Source: Cyclobacterium marinum DSM 745
GTDB taxonomy: Bacteria > Bacteroidota > Bacteroidia > Cytophagales > Cyclobacteriaceae
DNA length: 64,000 nt
NCBI RefSeq assembly: GCF_000222485.1
Contig: NC_015914.1
Coordinates: 5,810,001-5,874,000 of the forward strand
Reading direction: 5' to 3'
The position numbers and the translations under genes are program-made. Of the stretch, positions 1 to 9,387 are shown one piece after another (position 1 is the first letter of the stretch; every line of letters starts with the position of its first letter). The notes beneath the pieces were generated by a model. It made no database searches. It saw only the letters and a list, made by a program, of their open reading frames with translations, and was not told the DNA's origin.

Positions 1-319
1 CATAATACATCAGAAAAGGAGATTTGTCTTCCGGGTCTGGAGCCTCAACCAAAATTGATTTCTCTCCTGCTTCTTCAGTTACTTGAACCTTTAAACCGGT
101 CTCCGGCTCCGGTCCACCAAAAAATGTTTCATATTCCAACAATGAAACAATGCGTTTGGGCTCCAAAAACAATGTCTCGCTAGTATCTGCCTCCTTTTCT
201 CTAGCTTTTTCCGTATAGCCTATGAAAGCCGGAATTGCGGTTTCTACTTGGGCTACGGATGGGGGAAATTTCGATATTTCCTCAATGTATACACCTGGGG
301 TTCTATAATTTGCTGCCAT
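1..319 (-). CDS. Contractile tail sheath protein of an eCIS, N-terminal part (cut by window edge)
   Basis: The minus strand is open from an ATG at 319 to the window edge, about 106 residues. The N-terminus reads MAANYRTPGVYIEE, and the TPGVYIEE box is the hallmark start of contractile phage-tail sheath proteins. It is followed by a PSVAQVETAIPAFIGYTEKA-type segment typical of Bacteroidetes sheath proteins. In the family, the sheath polymerises around an inner tube and contracts to drive it into a target. The gene lies 11 bp after the 285-aa gene and is third in the operon after the DUF4255 gene, an order seen in extracellular contractile injection systems. The C-terminal two thirds lie outside the window, so completeness cannot be judged. 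Confidence 0.9.
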   Translation of the reverse strand, partial: MAANYRTPGVYIEEISKFPPSVAQVETAIPAFIGYTEKAREKEADTSETLFLEPKRIVSLLEYETFFGGPEPETGLKVQVTEEAGEKSILVEAPDPEDKSPFLMYY

Positions 320-330
320 GGTTCAACCTG

Positions 331-1188
331 TTAAATATAAATTTCTGAATAATAATTGTTTTCTTCTATCTTGATACGCTCAACACTTGGGTTGGGAAAT
401 TGTAATTCACTCAAATCATCATTGGGTTCATCAAAATCTGAATCCGGGTGGATCTGAACGAAACCGTTTTTAGTCAGTGGCTTTGGAGAGTTGGTTGTTA
501 CACTGGTATTGATCGCTTGCTGGTGGTAAGTCCAAAAAGTACTCCTATTATCAAAATTAACTTTGAAAACCGTTGGGTTAATTTTGAGGGTACCATTTAC
601 ATTCGTAATATTTAAGTTTCCATTTTCCCCTTGCATTCTAAACAATAGTAGCCCTTTTGCCAAATTACTTTCTCCGGGATTTAGGCCGTCAGCAAAATAA
701 GAGTCTATACTTTCTCTGGAAACAACAAAGGAATCTGAAAAAATGGCGTTATCACTTTCTATAGGCATTAAATCAAAACTCTCTTCTTGAAAATGCACCG
801 GTAGAAAATTTGAAAGTAAAATCTTCTCATTCGATAAGGGTCCAATGGCAGTATAGTTTTCAAAATAGGGATCCTTATAAGCAATAAGAAAAGACAACAC
901 CAAATCTTGATCTAAACTGATAAAGCTTTCTTGAACGTTCTCTTCCATGACCCGAGAAAAAATGATTATTCCTTCGCTGGTATTTCTAAATAGTAATTGA
1001 TACTTCTTGAAGTTTTTTAAGGTTGCTTGAGTTGGTGTTATCTTTAAGAAATCCTGCCAGTTGTATTTTCTTAAATTAGTCCGCTTATCATTTTCATCTA
1101 AATCGTCAAAGGAGACCATTCCACTATTGAGGAAGTATGCATGATACACCTTTAGAAAAAACAGTTTTTTATATTGGGCAGCTACCAT
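331..1188 (-). CDS. Uncharacterised eCIS operon protein (285 aa)
   Basis: I do not recognise a family. It is a soluble-looking protein rich in Asn, Phe and Ser, with no signal peptide or membrane segment. The C-terminal 60 residues are acidic and low in complexity, with several Asp, Glu and Asn clusters. It starts 2 bp after the DUF4255 stop codon and ends 11 bp before the sheath start, so it is almost certainly co-translated with a contractile injection machine. By position it could be a second cap or tail-terminator component, since two cap-type proteins have been described in a related Algoriphagus system. That is an inference from gene order, not from sequence similarity. Confidence 0.75.
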   Translation of the reverse strand: MVAAQYKKLFFLKVYHAYFLNSGMVSFDDLDENDKRTNLRKYNWQDFLKITPTQATLKNFKKYQLLFRNTSEGIIIFSRVMEENVQESFISLDQDLVLSFLIAYKDPYFENYTAIGPLSNEKILLSNFLPVHFQEESFDLMPIESDNAIFSDSFVVSRESIDSYFADGLNPGESNLAKGLLLFRMQGENGNLNITNVNGTLKINPTVFKVNFDNRSTFWTYHQQAINTSVTTNSPKPLTKNGFVQIHPDSDFDEPNDDLSELQFPNPSVERIKIEENNYYSEIYI

Positions 1189-1190
1189 GG

Positions 1191-1787
1191 TCAGTTTTTC
1201 TTTTTGACTTCTGAGTACACACTTTCTATCAAAGGCCCTTCACTATGTGTCAAATCCCTCTCTATCGAAAGTATATTGAGTTGGTATAAAACTGAAGGCA
1301 ATTGTTTACCTCCCAATGTTCCCCATATAAAATTCATCTCTTCAAAAGTGGGGGTATATAACTCCAAAGTAAAATCAAAGTCGCTAACATCCTCCATTGC
1401 CTCCAATTCTCTGTTAAATACAGTATTGTATTGATTAAATCTTTTCTTTCCCTGAAAAAACTTAATTACTGCAGACAGGTCCTTTAAAGAGTTGCTATAA
1501 AGATTTCTATTGGCAGAGAAAAGCAAGAATAAATGAAGATTGATTACCCTATTTTTGTACTGCACCTTCCCATCATTAAATTGATGGTTAGGAAAGTTTT
1601 TTAAGGCACCTTCCTCGTGCAAATTTACAAGTGTCAAAACCATTTTGTCTCGCATTGCATCAGCCGCATCAGAGGTTCCTTCGGCCATAGCGATATTGTC
1701 TATCACGACATCAGAATTCTCCAACCCTTCTTCCTCAAAATAATGGTTAATCTGCTCTTTTAATATTTGAAAAACTTCAAAAATCAT
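1191..1787 (-). CDS. DUF4255 (Pvc16/Afp16-like) tail cap protein of an eCIS
   Basis: The 198-aa length and layout fit DUF4255: an N-terminal helix (FEVFQILKEQINHYFEEEG), a central VNLHEEGALKN segment and a later NLHLFLLFSANRNLYSNSL strand/helix block. The family includes Pvc16/Afp16, which terminates the tube-sheath trunk of PVC and antifeeding-prophage particles. It is the first gene of a leftward operon followed by an unassigned protein and the sheath gene. The 823 bp upstream carry no convincing gene except one tiny ORF, so the operon promoter should lie there. I am confident of the family. The cap role is transferred from homologous systems. Confidence 0.87.
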   Translation of the reverse strand: MIFEVFQILKEQINHYFEEEGLENSDVVIDNIAMAEGTSDAADAMRDKMVLTLVNLHEEGALKNFPNHQFNDGKVQYKNRVINLHLFLLFSANRNLYSNSLKDLSAVIKFFQGKKRFNQYNTVFNRELEAMEDVSDFDFTLELYTPTFEEMNFIWGTLGGKQLPSVLYQLNILSIERDLTHSEGPLIESVYSEVKKKN

Positions 1788-1905
1788 CAGTCAGTAAAAC
1801 AGAAATGAAATAATAAACAATAGGAATTAAAAAATCCCCCAATTGTCAGATTGAAATAATAATAGTTAGTTTAAAAGTATTTATAAAGGCTTGGGAAAAA
1901 TATTG

Positions 1906-1929
1906 AATTAACCCGAACTAAGGTTAATT
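1906..1929. repeat. Inverted repeat upstream of the eCIS operon
   Basis: Perfect 8-bp arms AATTAACC and GGTTAATT are separated by 8 bp. The element lies about 120 bp upstream of the DUF4255 start, in the spacing range of a regulator site. It has no T-run that would make it a terminator. It could be a dimeric regulator operator or chance in AT-rich DNA. Confidence 0.35.
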
Positions 1930-2451
1930 GTTACAGTTGGTTATCTCAAAACCTTATTTTTAACTCTTCTCCAATTTGCGTGAAATTTATAATAATTCCA
2001 AACCTTTAAGAGTAAAAATTCAATTAAAAAAATAGGTATTAATACACTATTGAATTATTGATTTGATTATAATAAGTAATATTATAAATAATTTAATTTT
2101 ATATGAAAAATTGAGAAATACATACTATTTGATTCCTACTATAAAGATAAAGCAAGACATCTTTTTTAAAATAATATTTTAACTTTCAAATTAGAACTAT
2201 CGGTCTCGTTTTTGTGTCATGCAATATTTAAAAATCCGCCCCTTTTAGGTTCCAATCTCTTTTATTTCTTGAGTACTTTCATCCAATCTTTGAATAATTC
2301 CCGGATTTCTGAATTAATCAAATAGTAGCTGATTTCAAATTAAATACTTGTCCGTTACAGGTAAAGCTTTCCTAATCTATGCAAAAAAATAACTAGCTTT
2401 GTCTATAATAAACTTTCTTTAGGCCATAATTAACAACTATCAGTGTACTAG

Positions 2452-2568
2452 ATGGCCTTCGAAAAGATTGGTGGAAGCTATGATTATGGCATCCATCCTA
2501 ATCTTGTAAGATTAGTTCCCAAACAAAACCAGCCCATTGACTTGGAAACTTTCACTGATTGCAATTAA
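2452..2568 (+). CDS. Possible 38-aa small protein or gene remnant
   Basis: An ATG-initiated frame of 38 codons starts right after an in-frame TAG and ends at TAA. It begins MAFEKIGGSYDYG and ends with ETFTDCN. Its base composition is visibly less AT-rich than the flanks and its codon use looks ordinary for the genome, which argues for present or past coding. There is no recognisable ribosome-binding site and no known domain. A near-palindrome lies inside it. It could be a real small gene, a decayed fragment or chance. Confidence 0.25.
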   Translation: MAFEKIGGSYDYGIHPNLVRLVPKQNQPIDLETFTDCN

Positions 2569-2610
2569 TTCAGATTCCTAAAATGTTGTTTTTCCTTATT
2601 TAAATAGAAT

Positions 2611-3195
2611 ATGAAAAATATATTGGTCCTTATAGCCCACCCCAAATTGGAACATTCAAAGGTAATCGCTAACCTTCTGGCTTCCATTAAGGATTTGGAG
2701 AATGTCCAAATTACAGATCTATACGAGCGCTATCCGGATTTTAATATTGATGTTCAGCACGAGCAAGAATCTCTCTTTGGGGCCGACATTATCGTTTGGA
2801 TGCATCCATTTTATTGGTATGCAGCACCTCCATTGTTGAAACATTGGATGGACTTGGTCTTGGAATACAATTGGGCTTATGGTCACAATGGTATCTACCT
2901 CAAAGGAAAATACCTATTCAATACCATTAGTACAGGAGGCTCCCCGGACGCATATAGTGACAAAGGTCATCATGGCTATCCTCTAAAGGATTTTCTGCTG
3001 CCTTATAAGCAAACAGCAAGCCTTTGTAACATGACCTACTTGCCACCATTTCACGTTGCTGGAACACATAACCTAAGCATACTTAATTTGCAAAAAGAAG
3101 CTGACGACTTTAAGTCCCTTATCCTTCACCTAAGGGATAAGAATGAAATAGAAAGTTTAGTGAAGCTTAACTTTTTAAACGATTTCAACCAATAG
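2611..3195 (+). CDS. KefF-like NAD(P)H:quinone oxidoreductase (flavodoxin fold)
   Basis: The 194-aa length suits the KefF/MdaB group of FMN-dependent NAD(P)H:quinone oxidoreductases. Visible family features are the N-terminal phosphate-binding strand-loop LVLIAHPKLEHSK, the central MHPFYWYAAPPLLKHWMDLVL block and the GKYLFNTISTGGSPDAY segment. In the family, KefF is a cytosolic ancillary subunit that activates the Kef potassium-proton antiporter and reduces quinones or electrophiles. It sits 4 bp before a KefC-like antiporter gene, exactly the partner expected, so the two are probably one operon responding to electrophile stress. Confidence 0.88.
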   Translation: MKNILVLIAHPKLEHSKVIANLLASIKDLENVQITDLYERYPDFNIDVQHEQESLFGADIIVWMHPFYWYAAPPLLKHWMDLVLEYNWAYGHNGIYLKGKYLFNTISTGGSPDAYSDKGHHGYPLKDFLLPYKQTASLCNMTYLPPFHVAGTHNLSILNLQKEADDFKSLILHLRDKNEIESLVKLNFLNDFNQ

Positions 3196-3199
3196 TATC

Positions 3200-5074
3200 A
3201 TGGAAAACGGATTTTTATTTCAGGCCATTATTTATCTGTCTGCGGCAGTAATATGTGTACCCCTAGCCAAAAAAGTAGGGATGGGTTCAGTCTTGGGTTA
3301 TTTGCTAGCCGGCATTATCATTGGTCCTTATGTTTTTGGTTTTATTGGGGAGGAAGGAGAAGACATAATGCACTTTGCTGAATTTGGAGTCGTCATGATG
3401 TTATTTCTTATAGGCCTAGAACTAGAGCCTTCCAAACTATGGAAGATGAGACAGATGATTACCAAGGTAGGGCTTTTTCAAGTTTTGTTAACCACCCTAA
3501 TATTTTTTGGTATCCTGTATTTAATTGGTACCGGTTGGAGACAATCCCTAGCCATAAGTACTTCATTAGCCCTTTCTTCTACAGCCATAACATTGCAATC
3601 CCTGAAAGAAAAAGATCAAATGAATACTGCTGCAGGAAGAAATTCTTTTGCGGTGCTTTTGATGCAAGACATTGCTGTGATTCCAATTCTGGCCATCTTA
3701 CCATTAATTGCTCTGGCTGCAAGTTCTGATGGAGACATGGGGCACATGAGTCCAATCTCTCAATTTCCCGGTTGGTTGCAAACAATTTTGGTTTTCGGCG
3801 CAGTAATATTAATTGTGGTGGCGGGACGCTATGTGATTATCCCCATGCTAAGTTTAGTTGCAAAAACAAGACTTAGAGAGCTTTTCGTGGGAGGGGCTTT
3901 GCTGGTAGTGTTGGGCATTGCTTTCCTTATGGAAATGGTGGGCCTAAGTCCAGCCTTAGGTACTTTTCTTGGTGGGGTGGTTTTGGCCAATTCACAATTC
4001 AAACATGAACTTGAAAGTGATCTAGAGCCTTTTAAAGGTTTACTATTAGGATTATTTTTTATCGCTGTAGGCGCCTCCATTAACTTTGGGTTGATAAGTG
4101 AAAATGCATTGATGGTTTTTGCGATCGCCCTTTCTGTATTATTAATTAAGAGTCTTGTACTTTTTGGTATTGGTAAGGTGAATAAAATTAGTACGGATCA
4201 AAACCTAATTTTTGCTTTAGGTCTAAGTCAAGTAGGTGAATTTGCCTTTGTTACTTTTTCCTTTGCCACTGAATTACATATCATGAATGCCAAAACGACG
4301 GAGATTTTTATGGCAGTGACTGCCATAAGCATGACATTTACTCCTTTGCTATTGTTGTTCAATGAGCGGCTCTTACTCCCCTATATCGGCACCAAAGAGA
4401 AAGATGATAAACCGCATGATGAAATGGATGAAACCAACAAGGTAATTCTAGCAGGTTTTTCTAATTATGGCAGTACAGTAGGAAGGTTTTTAAGAGCAAA
4501 TGGAATAAAAGCTACCATATTGGACAACGATTCAGACCGAGTAGACCTGTTAAGGAAAATGGGCTTTGAGGTATATTATGGGGATGTTACTCGGGTTGAT
4601 CTTCTGGAAATGGCCGGTGCAGGAGAAGCAAAAATTCTTATTTCCGCCATCAGGAATCCTGAAACCAATTACCGGTTGGTGTCATTAGTCAAGAAGCATT
4701 TCCCAAACTTGGAACTAATGGTACGAGCCAAAGACAAGAAGGAAGCCGTAGAGTTAAAAGAGTTAGAGGTCTCCCACGTTTATGTACAAAATTTGGAAAG
4801 TGCAGTAAAAATGGGAAAAGATGTTTTGGTGAAACTTGGTTTTCGTGCCCACACAGTACATGTGTTAGGACAGAATTTTATTAAATATGACGAAGATTCT
4901 TTGGAAGAATTGGTCAAGGTAAAACATGACAAAAATGCCTTTATCACCACAATGAAAAGGTCTATAGAAATGCAAGAAAACCTCCTTTCTTTTGAGCTAA
5001 ACCGGCGCTTCAGTATCAACGATCATGCATGGGATTCGGAAGGAAAAAAGAATGTAGAAAAGAATAAAGAGTAG
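3200..5074 (+). CDS. KefC/KefB-type monovalent cation:proton antiporter (CPA2) with RCK domain
   Basis: The 624-aa protein has about 12 hydrophobic segments over residues 1-395. They include the LGYLLAGIIIGPYVFG and FAEFGVVMMLFLIGLELEP signatures of CPA2 antiporters and the SLALSSTAITLQSL region. A cytosolic RCK (TrkA-N) nucleotide-binding domain begins near residue 412 (VILAGFSNYGSTVGRFL), followed by a basic C-terminal tail. The glycine motif is GFSNYG rather than the usual GxGRxG, so nucleotide binding may be altered. The gene follows a KefF-like oxidoreductase by 4 bp, supporting a glutathione- or electrophile-gated potassium efflux system at the inner membrane. Substrate ion is inferred. 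Confidence 0.9.
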   Translation: MENGFLFQAIIYLSAAVICVPLAKKVGMGSVLGYLLAGIIIGPYVFGFIGEEGEDIMHFAEFGVVMMLFLIGLELEPSKLWKMRQMITKVGLFQVLLTTLIFFGILYLIGTGWRQSLAISTSLALSSTAITLQSLKEKDQMNTAAGRNSFAVLLMQDIAVIPILAILPLIALAASSDGDMGHMSPISQFPGWLQTILVFGAVILIVVAGRYVIIPMLSLVAKTRLRELFVGGALLVVLGIAFLMEMVGLSPALGTFLGGVVLANSQFKHELESDLEPFKGLLLGLFFIAVGASINFGLISENALMVFAIALSVLLIKSLVLFGIGKVNKISTDQNLIFALGLSQVGEFAFVTFSFATELHIMNAKTTEIFMAVTAISMTFTPLLLLFNERLLLPYIGTKEKDDKPHDEMDETNKVILAGFSNYGSTVGRFLRANGIKATILDNDSDRVDLLRKMGFEVYYGDVTRVDLLEMAGAGEAKILISAIRNPETNYRLVSLVKKHFPNLELMVRAKDKKEAVELKELEVSHVYVQNLESAVKMGKDVLVKLGFRAHTVHVLGQNFIKYDEDSLEELVKVKHDKNAFITTMKRSIEMQENLLSFELNRRFSINDHAWDSEGKKNVEKNKE

Positions 5075-5222
5075 TTCAAATATGAAGCTGAGGTTTTTAA
5101 AAGCCCGACGTCAACCGGAAAATCCTCCTGTTGGTGAGGGAAGCATTGGTCCAGTTTTAACAATCGCTTAAATAGAAAGGCAAGGGTTTATGGGTTTAGG
5201 AACAATTAAATAAAACAAGCCT

Positions 5223-5333
5223 TTAGTTATCTCTGTCTTCAAAGTCTTCCCTTTCTTTGATATTGATCCGCCTAAAAATCAGATAAATGAAGATTATTAG
5301 AAAAACAACCCAAAAAAATGACTGAATACCCAT
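5223..5333 (-). CDS. Small single-span membrane protein (36 aa)
   Basis: An ATG at 5333 opens a 36-codon frame, too short for usual gene calling. It starts MGIQSFFWVVFLIIF, forms one strongly hydrophobic helix (residues 5-20) and ends in a charged tail (RRINIKEREDFEDRDN). The alternation of membrane helix, Arg-Arg stop-transfer and acidic tail is unlikely to arise by chance. It starts 25 bp after the stop of the YbjQ-family gene on the same strand, so the two are probably co-transcribed. Function is unknown; it could be a membrane anchor or a regulator of its neighbour. Confidence 0.6.
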   Translation of the reverse strand: MGIQSFFWVVFLIIFIYLIFRRINIKEREDFEDRDN

Positions 5334-5358
5334 GTTATTTTAAAAATAAGGTTTTTGA

Positions 5359-5682
5359 TTAAGTAAATTTCACAGCCGTTCCATAAGCTAAAATTTCTGA
5401 TGCTCCTTCCATTACCATAGAGGTTGAGAGTCTAACGCTAACAATTGCATCTGCACCAAGGAGCTGTGCATCATGGACCATTCTTTGCATAGCCTGTTCC
5501 CTTGAATGAGCCTGTAATTTGGTATACTCCTCAATTTCCCCGCCAATAATATTTTTCAGTCCTGCAAAAATATCTCGGCCTATATTTCTAGATCTAACAG
5601 TGCTACCTCTGGCAATTCCTAAAATTTCGGATATTTCTTTTCCCGGAACTGTGTCTGTGGTGGTAATAATTATTTTATTCAT
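5359..5682 (-). CDS. YbjQ family (UPF0145, heavy-metal-binding domain) protein
   Basis: The conserved core is clear: ITTTDTVPGKEISEILGIARG, then GRDIFAGLKNIIGGEI, then EYTKLQAHSREQAMQRM, LGADAIVSVR and a terminal LAYGTAV. I chose the ATG at 5682 because the family begins right at this point and is about 107 residues long. An upstream in-frame start would add 11 residues (ILKIQNTIKK) not typical of the family. YbjQ proteins form small oligomeric rings and have been called heavy-metal-binding, but their cellular role is unsettled. A small membrane protein gene follows directly. Confidence 0.9.
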   Translation of the reverse strand: MNKIIITTTDTVPGKEISEILGIARGSTVRSRNIGRDIFAGLKNIIGGEIEEYTKLQAHSREQAMQRMVHDAQLLGADAIVSVRLSTSMVMEGASEILAYGTAVKFT

Positions 5683-5928
5683 TTTCTTTATTGTATTTTG
5701 GATCTTCAATATCAACTTTAATTATAGACTTCGATTAAGCTGCTACCTGTATTTTCTAATATTTATACTTTTCCCTAAGGTGTCCTTCTTTTGACTGTTT
5801 TCTTATGCAGTTGGGAAATAAGTTAACCTAACAACAGCAGTTAAGGTCGTATGCTAGTATAATCTCTAATAATGAATCAATTCAAAGCTATCTCAATTGG
5901 AAAAAAATGCATTCATATCATTTTCAAC

Positions 5929-6453
5929 TTAATTCACCAATTTAAATTTAAAAGGTAAATCTATCCAAACTTTTACAGTTTCTCCTGCTTTCATTGCAGG
6001 AGTAAATCGAAGATTTTTCACCTCAAGATCTACCGGATCACTCAGCAAAGGGTGTGCATGTGTGATAATCTTATGCTTTAAATATTCGCCATTTTCCCCC
6101 ACGAGGACGCTGACAACTACACTGCCTTCAATTCCTGCTTCTTTGGCTTTGGAAGGGTAGCCAATAGCTTGATAAATTTCGCCTAAATTTAATGGTTTTG
6201 GATCTTCATCTACCAAAATAATAGCACTTATTGAAGGCTCAACGTCCAAGGTATCTTTAGAGGCTTCTTTATCTATTAACACATTTGTGTCTAGCATATC
6301 TTTAGTAGAGGCAGTATCAATATTTGTATCAGCAATTGCATCAACCTCTTCATCTTTATTCGGTTCAGTATGCTCACTATTTTGTGGATTTGAGGAGCAA
6401 GATATAATAATTAATCCCAGTACAAGCACAATAAAAAAATGGGTGATTTTCAT
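5929..6453 (-). CDS. Lipoprotein with TonB C-terminal domain
   Basis: The protein starts with a lipoprotein signal (hydrophobic LVLGLIIISC then SS, cysteine at residue 20). An acidic Asp/Glu/Thr-rich linker of about 70 residues follows. The C-terminal 80 residues resemble the TonB_C/energy-transducer domain: YPSKAKEAGIEGSVVVSVLV, VDLEVKNLRFTPAMKAG and a final WIDLPFKFKL strand. Unlike true TonB it lacks a membrane-spanning proton-motive anchor and is predicted to be lipid-attached. It may therefore act as a periplasmic adaptor rather than an energy transducer. It is monocistronic with no informative neighbours. Confidence 0.83.
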   Translation of the reverse strand: MKITHFFIVLVLGLIIISCSSNPQNSEHTEPNKDEEVDAIADTNIDTASTKDMLDTNVLIDKEASKDTLDVEPSISAIILVDEDPKPLNLGEIYQAIGYPSKAKEAGIEGSVVVSVLVGENGEYLKHKIITHAHPLLSDPVDLEVKNLRFTPAMKAGETVKVWIDLPFKFKLVN

Positions 6454-6954
6454 TGAAAGAACTATTTATTTGATTGTTTAAACTAAATTATTTATAGTTC
6501 CTGAATGTCAACAACTACTTTATATTCCAATTTAACCAAATCTTCTATAAATCTAAGACTTATCGAACATTTGCATGAGAAAAGTTAATATTAATGTATT
6601 AATCGCTGACCTACCTGAAAATAGATTTACTCATTTACAAAAGAAAAAAAATGCCAAGGTACTCAGGAACGGACAGAAATTCACAAAGGAAATACCCATA
6701 AAACCTCAAATTAAGTCAAGAGATTTTATGGGATAAGATGAATTTCAGGTTTTGATAATCTTTATAAAAATAGCAGCCTTAATAATAAAATTCTTTTAAT
6801 ATTATAAGGCTACATAAAAAGTTAACTTCAGGGCAATAGAAGATCCCGGCTAATTTTACTTCGGATCAAGTACAGCGCTGAAATCTGAAAATAAGCTTGT
6901 ATGAATAGGCTCAAATATGTCTAGAAGCAAACTTACAATTTTGTATTGTATGTC
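6454..6954. other. Intergenic spacer with possible terminator
   Basis: No coding pattern was found on either strand. The only structure noted is the hairpin at 6775-6811, which would follow the deacetylase gene read leftward. The part next to 6453 should contain the promoter of the TonB-C lipoprotein gene. Confidence 0.6.
6775..6811 (-). terminator. Possible Rho-independent terminator after the ChbG-like gene
   Basis: An 11-bp stem with one bulged base (AGCCTTA-ATAAT against ATTATAAGGCT) encloses a 14-nt loop. Read on the minus strand it is followed within 3 bases by a TATTTTTAT tract. It lies about 145 bp past the stop codon of the deacetylase gene. The stem is AT-rich, so strength is uncertain. 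Confidence 0.4.
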
Positions 6955-8573
<1,619 letters not shown>

Positions 8574-8999
8574 TTAAACATTTTCAGGGTTATAATTCAC
8601 CATCCAATTGATGCCAAATTTATCAGTAAAACTCCCAAAATAATCTCCCCAAAATTGATCTTCCATTGGCATTTCGATTTCCCCTCCCTCTGATAGTCCA
8701 TTAAAGAGTCGGTCTGCCTCTTCTTTGCTTGTCGGATGTATGGAAATATAATTGGTATTTCCTTTTTTAAGGGTCTGTCCCATGGAAGGCATGATATCAG
8801 AAGCCATCAGAATAGTATCCTTTCCAATTGGCAGAGAGATATGCATTATTCGGTTTTGCTCTTGTTTGGGCAATTTTTCAGCTTCAGGGGCCTCACTCAT
8901 TTTCATTAGGGCGATAAATTCACCACCAAAAACAGATTTGTAAAAATTGAATGCCACTTCAGCATCTCCGTCGAAATTTAAATAAGGATTGATTTTCAT
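8574..8999 (-). CDS. PhnB-like VOC family protein
   Basis: The 141-aa protein is a two-module vicinal-oxygen-chelate fold. The N-terminal INPYLNFDGDAEVAFNFYKSVFGGEF motif is diagnostic of the PhnB-like group, and the C-terminal EDQFWGDYFGSFTDKFGINWMVN is its second-half signature. Members of this group often have unknown substrates and were once linked to phosphonate metabolism or to demethylubiquinone methyltransferase. The gene is isolated. The ATG at 8999 fits the family start exactly. Confidence 0.92.
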   Translation of the reverse strand: MKINPYLNFDGDAEVAFNFYKSVFGGEFIALMKMSEAPEAEKLPKQEQNRIMHISLPIGKDTILMASDIMPSMGQTLKKGNTNYISIHPTSKEEADRLFNGLSEGGEIEMPMEDQFWGDYFGSFTDKFGINWMVNYNPENV

Positions 9000-9387
9000 G
9001 ATGTAGTATATTTATATTTAGTAAAATTAAAGAAGCATTTTTATTTCAAGGTATACAAGTCAATAACATCCACTTCATTATCATTTAACATAGGATCAAT
9101 TCCGAGATTAACAATACGAAATCTAGTTTTAAAGTTTTTCATTTTCTTTCATTTCAAGCCAATTTTCTTCTCAAGTAAAATCTTTACTTGAAAATTATAT
9201 CCCAGAACTGCTTCCCTATGGATGAGCTTTATCCACTTTCACTATAGCTTTATTCAAAGTTACCTGAATAGATTCATTAAAATGATGGTAGAATCCGTCA
9301 ATCTAACGGGTTGATTGCGACATATTCTTTGTTTATCTTTCTAATAAGAAAACCGGGACAAAATTTATTATTTTTAAGAGAGAGAAG
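9000..9387. other. Divergent intergenic region between VOC gene and GlxA-type regulator
   Basis: This 388-bp spacer should contain promoters for both flanking genes. A minus-strand start at 9143 was followed codon by codon and hits a stop after 11 codons, so it is not a gene. A purine-rich GAGAGAGAAG immediately precedes the regulator start. Confidence 0.6.

Larger units (their letters stand above)
1788..2610. other. Long AT-rich intergenic region between eCIS operon and KefF-like gene
   Basis: This 823-bp divergent spacer is strongly AT-rich (poly-A/T runs around 2020-2180) and must hold the promoters for both the leftward eCIS operon and the rightward redox gene. I see an inverted repeat at 1906-1929, an 18-bp near-palindrome at 2498-2515 and one codon-like small ORF at 2452-2568. 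No clear match to the Bacteroidetes TAnnTTTG promoter box was found by eye in the 200 bp before the eCIS operon. Confidence 0.7.

Noticed and set aside
1..1787. Prophage interpretation of the sheath gene
   Set aside because: DUF4255 next to a sheath gene, without capsid, terminase or integrase genes in view, fits an injection system better. The window cannot fully exclude a phage further left.
9041..9143. Minus-strand small ORF in the spacer before the GlxA-type gene
   Set aside because: At first reading it seemed to encode about 33 residues. Re-reading base by base showed a stop after 11 codons, so there is no gene.
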